Origin: Sipunculus nudus
Taxonomy: Eukaryota > Annelida > Sipuncula > Golfingiida > Sipunculidae
NCBI GenBank assembly: GCA_026874595.1
Contig: CM049308.1
Coordinates: 51,342,624-51,406,623, forward strand
Reading direction: 5' to 3'
DNA length: 64,000 nucleotides
The stretch's first letter is position 1, and the number at the start of each line of letters is the position of its first letter. The notes below the pieces were generated by a model. It worked only from the letters and a program-made list of their open reading frames with translations. It had not been told where the DNA came from and did not search any database. The position numbers were made by a program, and so were the translations under genes. Shown piece after piece: positions 62,901 through 64,000 of this stretch.

Positions 62901-63843
62901 TACTCAAGAAATGATCATTTTGTTACAAACAAAAATAAAAAGTACTCACCTATATACAGGGCTATATGTAACTGGTCTATTCTTTTTAATAAATTATCAA
63001 CATTCATATAATGCAGAATCTCCCAGGCTTGGATATCAGCTGATGTGTGCTGAAGTTTCAAAATATGTACATGCTCATGTTTAAATAGTCCTAACAAGTC
63101 ATTCAATGTGTGCTGGCCATATGAGTTCCGCCCAAAATCTGCTGGGTCATTTGGTACAACATTTGTTTTCATATAAATAGTATTATTAACTTCTTTAACA
63201 GTTTTTGGTATATCTGTGGGTGAGAATATGTGAACTTGAAAGCTGTGGTTGACAGCCAGGACCTTCTCTAGAGAGAAATCTTCTGGCCTGAAAAAATACA
63301 GAAAATATGAGTAATAAAATTCTGGTGCTTAGTTCTGTATATTATGAAAATTGACCACATAAAACATGTTGTGATTTCCATGCTAACATGAGATCAGAAA
63401 TATCACATCTAATCTTTGAGGTTTATCTAAAATGATCTGGGAACTATGTAAGGTATGTGTGATGTGCAGAGTTATCTTACACAATCAGCTGTATGATATG
63501 TATCTAGATGGTGATCATTTTATATGACTACTTGACATCAGTCAAAAGTTATTTTTCTATGAATTAATGCCAGATTCTACTTGCCTTCCTCTTGCATTAT
63601 TTTAGAATTTAACAAAACAAGATTAGCAATCATAAACACAAGTACACTTACCCGATAGAATATAGTATTTTAGTTTCTTTATTATCTATATCTATGCCAA
63701 TATCCTTTTCCACACAGATTGGAAACTGGGATCTGTTGCCCACTTGGAATGTAACATTACACTGGTACTGGTAGAGCGTGATGAACTTGAGCAGTCTCTT
63801 TGCTTCACTCTCTGCATCTTTTAGTGGCTGCAGTGGGGTGTAC
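50757..63843 (-). CDS. Protein with tandem METTL24-like methyltransferase domains (3' part)
   Basis: Seven exons join in frame: 63843-63652, 63287-62950, 62244-62041, 55919-55724, 54964-54860, 53700-53553, 50984-50757, giving ~470 residues to a TGA stop. Residues 1-~236 follow the METTL24 (Methyltransf_22) plan: EAKRLLKFI, Cys and FPICVEK box, YSIG (62-65, SAM loop), PEDFSLEKVLA, VHIFSPTD, then DQLHIALYI, WYRAL, GFRLYH and a SCMYYMSW tail. Residues ~250-470 repeat the order: EEERLLDLL, WQIC, VVRFR, DLALEQKLL, VHTLQP, MEEMLHLVGH, QVVMNIQLPDP, GFQIFY, CCFKLGF. The family's K-x-D-x-E-x-A-E-W core is degraded in both copies (KLQHTSADIQAW; LELEAPSNTW), so enzyme activity is doubtful. METTL24 has no firmly known substrate. 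The N-terminus is off the right edge. The gene converges on spastin. Confidence 0.8.
50985..52339. other. Intron of METTL24-like gene, nothing recognised
   Basis: AT-rich unique sequence between the last exon and the minisatellite. No additional exon was found. Confidence 0.4.
52340..53395. repeat. ~40-bp minisatellite with 471-bp duplication, in METTL24-like intron
   Basis: Units of the type GTCATGTGGTAGTGACTCCC + ATGTAGTCTGTGACAGAAGG. A non-repetitive leader (GATGCTGGATGATCCAGTC) occurs at ~52341 and again at ~52812, so leader and array were duplicated together. Read in the gene's direction, many units carry CCTTCTGTCACAG, which resembles a weak splice acceptor. Confidence 0.9.
53553..53700 (-). 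CDS. METTL24-like exon: domain 2 middle
   Basis: Acceptor TTATTACAG, donor ACG|GTAGGG. Encodes SKKHESHQLSMEEMLHLVGH, MGPISLLELEAPSNTWDIL, LLNSGIMT. It corresponds to the 'LKEILxxLGH...DVLKxDxExAEW..L' stretch of METTL24 with the catalytic-site motif lost. Confidence 0.82.
53701..54859. other. Intron of METTL24-like gene, nothing recognised
   Basis: AT-rich sequence without repeat ends or further exon signals; the open frame at 53923-54315 on the minus strand has no supporting features. Confidence 0.35.
54860..54964 (-). CDS. METTL24-like exon: domain 2, DLALEQKLL
   Basis: Acceptor CCTCCACAG. The donor is taken as TTCAG|GTGGCA because only this keeps frame with the next exon; a second GT ten bases on (AAG|GTATTG) would put a stop early in the next exon. 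Encodes EESDLALEQKLLSHHCSVHT and LPLDVF. Confidence 0.75.
55447..55591. repeat. Degenerate ~35-bp tandem repeat
   Basis: Four or five loose copies built on CAGATGTTTCAAACAGTAA (TTTAAACAGTAAA, TTCAAACAATAAAC, TTACAAACAGTGAAC, TTTCAAACAGTAATC). Confidence 0.6.
55724..55919 (-). CDS. METTL24-like exon: domain 2 start
   Basis: Acceptor GACACTGCAG, donor TCAG|GTGAGT. Encodes VDYEEERLLDLLLFPQTTC, SWQICQHN and PCTVVRF(R). It aligns with the domain 1 start exon and ends in the same phase 2 within about one codon of the same place. Confidence 0.85.
56594..57024. repeat. ~200-bp tandem duplication in intron
   Basis: 56594-~56794 and 56823-~57024 are nearly identical (CTTTTCACAACTAAAATTCC ... GTGTCAAGCTCATCCATTTT), ~229 apart with a ~28-base spacer. 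The high similarity suggests a recent event. Confidence 0.85.
57085..58252 (-). mobile_element. Element G, short AGCTCAG-family copy with nested MITE
   Basis: Left edge AAACAAGTGACCCATGGCTC is the reversed 3' end; right edge CATCTGGGCTAAAAA is the reversed 5' end. Without the inserted MITE it is ~470 bases, about one monomer. One AGTGGTGCCACCAG marks the usual palindrome site, diverged. Confidence 0.65.
57338..58030. mobile_element. 693-bp MITE, second copy, 9-bp target duplication
   Basis: Homologous along its length to 37706-38406 in the same orientation. It is flanked by exact AGATACTGG copies (57329-57337 and 58031-58039). Many CpG sites of the other copy are TG or CA here, and the right end reads GAGCATA instead of GAGCGTA, as expected from CpG decay. 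Confidence 0.88.
58300..62041. repeat. 38-bp minisatellite made of exon end plus splice donor, split by element B'
   Basis: About 19 units at 58300-59020 and ~10 units at 61644-62040. The unit reads GACTCACCATAGTCAGCAGG + TGGGAACATGATAAACAT on the plus strand. The first 38 bases across the edge of the coding exon (62034-62071) match it at nearly every position, including the donor GTGAGTC. The array therefore adjoins, and includes, the 3' border of a coding exon. Confidence 0.93.
59021..61643 (-). mobile_element. Element B', inverted twin of element B
   Basis: Matches 1063-3707 end to end in reverse orientation with only scattered differences by eye, including shared short open frames (59034-59267, 59523-59726, 61283-61501). 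It sits within one unit of the 38-bp minisatellite: in element orientation the target reads CATGTTT before and TTATGTTC after, consistent with insertion between T residues with no longer duplication. Confidence 0.85.
62041..62244 (-). CDS. METTL24-like exon: domain 1 end, source of minisatellite
   Basis: Acceptor GATTGCAG, donor TATG|GTGAGTC. Encodes FLYNWYRALYELFYKEGFRL, SCMYYMSWIKDPG and FIMYPPADY. The last ~31 coding bases plus the donor are the ancestor, or a member, of the 38-bp tandem repeat filling the following intron. Confidence 0.88.
62738..62900. mobile_element. 163-bp pogo-like MITE
   Basis: Ends AGTGGAACCA and TGGTTCCACTG are inverted repeats; TA follows the right end. The interior has TTGTGACCATCTC and GTGACCACCCC motifs. 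It lies in the intron between the second and third visible METTL24-like exons. Confidence 0.6.
62950..63287 (-). CDS. METTL24-like exon: domain 1 core
   Basis: Acceptor TTTTTTCAG, donor ATAG|GTGAGT. Encodes PEDFSLEKVLAVNHSFQVHI, later HTLNDLLGLFKHEHVHILKL and the divergent QHTSADIQAWEIL, ending DQLHIALYI. The acidic residue after LKxD expected in METTL24 is replaced. Confidence 0.88.
63652..63843 (-). CDS. METTL24-like exon: domain 1 start
   Basis: Acceptor TTTAACAG, donor CGG|GTAAGT. Carries EAKRLLKFITLYQYQC, FPICVEK and the SAM-loop ILYSI(G). Ends in phase 2 at the SAM-loop Gly. One base at its start completes a codon from an exon beyond the window. Confidence 0.85.
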
Positions 63844-64000
63844 CTGTTAAATTGGGAAAGCAATATAAACCAGGGGACAGGAGCTCTTGTTCACAGGGTT
63901 GGAGATAGATACCTGTACCTGGGTACCCATCTCAGAGTACCTGTATCAGGATGTCATGAGTAGGAAGTACTATGTACATTTATATAGGATTAAAGTATCT

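Noticed and set aside
1-64000. CRISPR, rRNA, tRNA, bacterial operons, retroviral or Polinton-like elements
   Set aside because: No spaced-repeat arrays with unique spacers, no RNA gene signatures, and no reverse transcriptase, integrase, capsid or envelope frames were recognised on either strand.

Overview
The window is animal nuclear DNA: AT-rich, with intron-split genes, GT-AG junctions and many transposon and satellite arrays. The best guess is a marine lophotrochozoan, probably a mollusc. This rests on the abundant AGCTCAG..CTGAGCT, GCCCCCGCC and TATCCGCC repeat families with CCGTC tracts, which I associate with bivalve-type genomes. The assignment is inference and was not searched.

Two convergent host genes are supported. 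On the + strand, 14 exons (11158-33639) encode most of spastin, the microtubule-severing AAA ATPase. They run from inside the MIT domain to the stop codon, with all catalytic motifs intact. The first exon is not visible and probably lies left of the window. On the - strand, seven exons (63843 down to 50757) encode the last ~470 residues of a protein with two tandem METTL24-like methyltransferase domains. Both domains have eroded SAM-site signatures. Its 5' exons lie beyond the right edge.

Layout: 1-11157 is spastin intron 1 or upstream DNA, filled by nested repeat elements. 11158-33639 is spastin, with elements at 13886-14892, 24111-25575 and 30556-31955 and a 27-bp minisatellite at 17865-18630. 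33640-50756 is intergenic or 3' UTR, with a second 27-bp minisatellite split by a 701-bp MITE (37537-39868), two AGCTCAG-family elements in opposite orientation (40783-45360) and a ~49-bp satellite with an ~836-bp higher-order repeat (48110-50118). 50757-63843 is the METTL24-like gene, whose introns hold two more minisatellites and a 2.6-kb element that is the inverted twin of one at 1063-3707.

The most unusual signal is the 38-bp minisatellite in the METTL24-like gene. Its unit is the end of the adjacent coding exon plus its splice donor, so about 29 donor-like sites follow the true one. Other notable points are two related MITEs with clean 9-bp target duplications, a 12-bp palindrome shared by two otherwise different element families, and three tandem arrays each broken by a transposon. 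I see no rRNA, tRNA, CRISPR, retroviral or other virus-like element.
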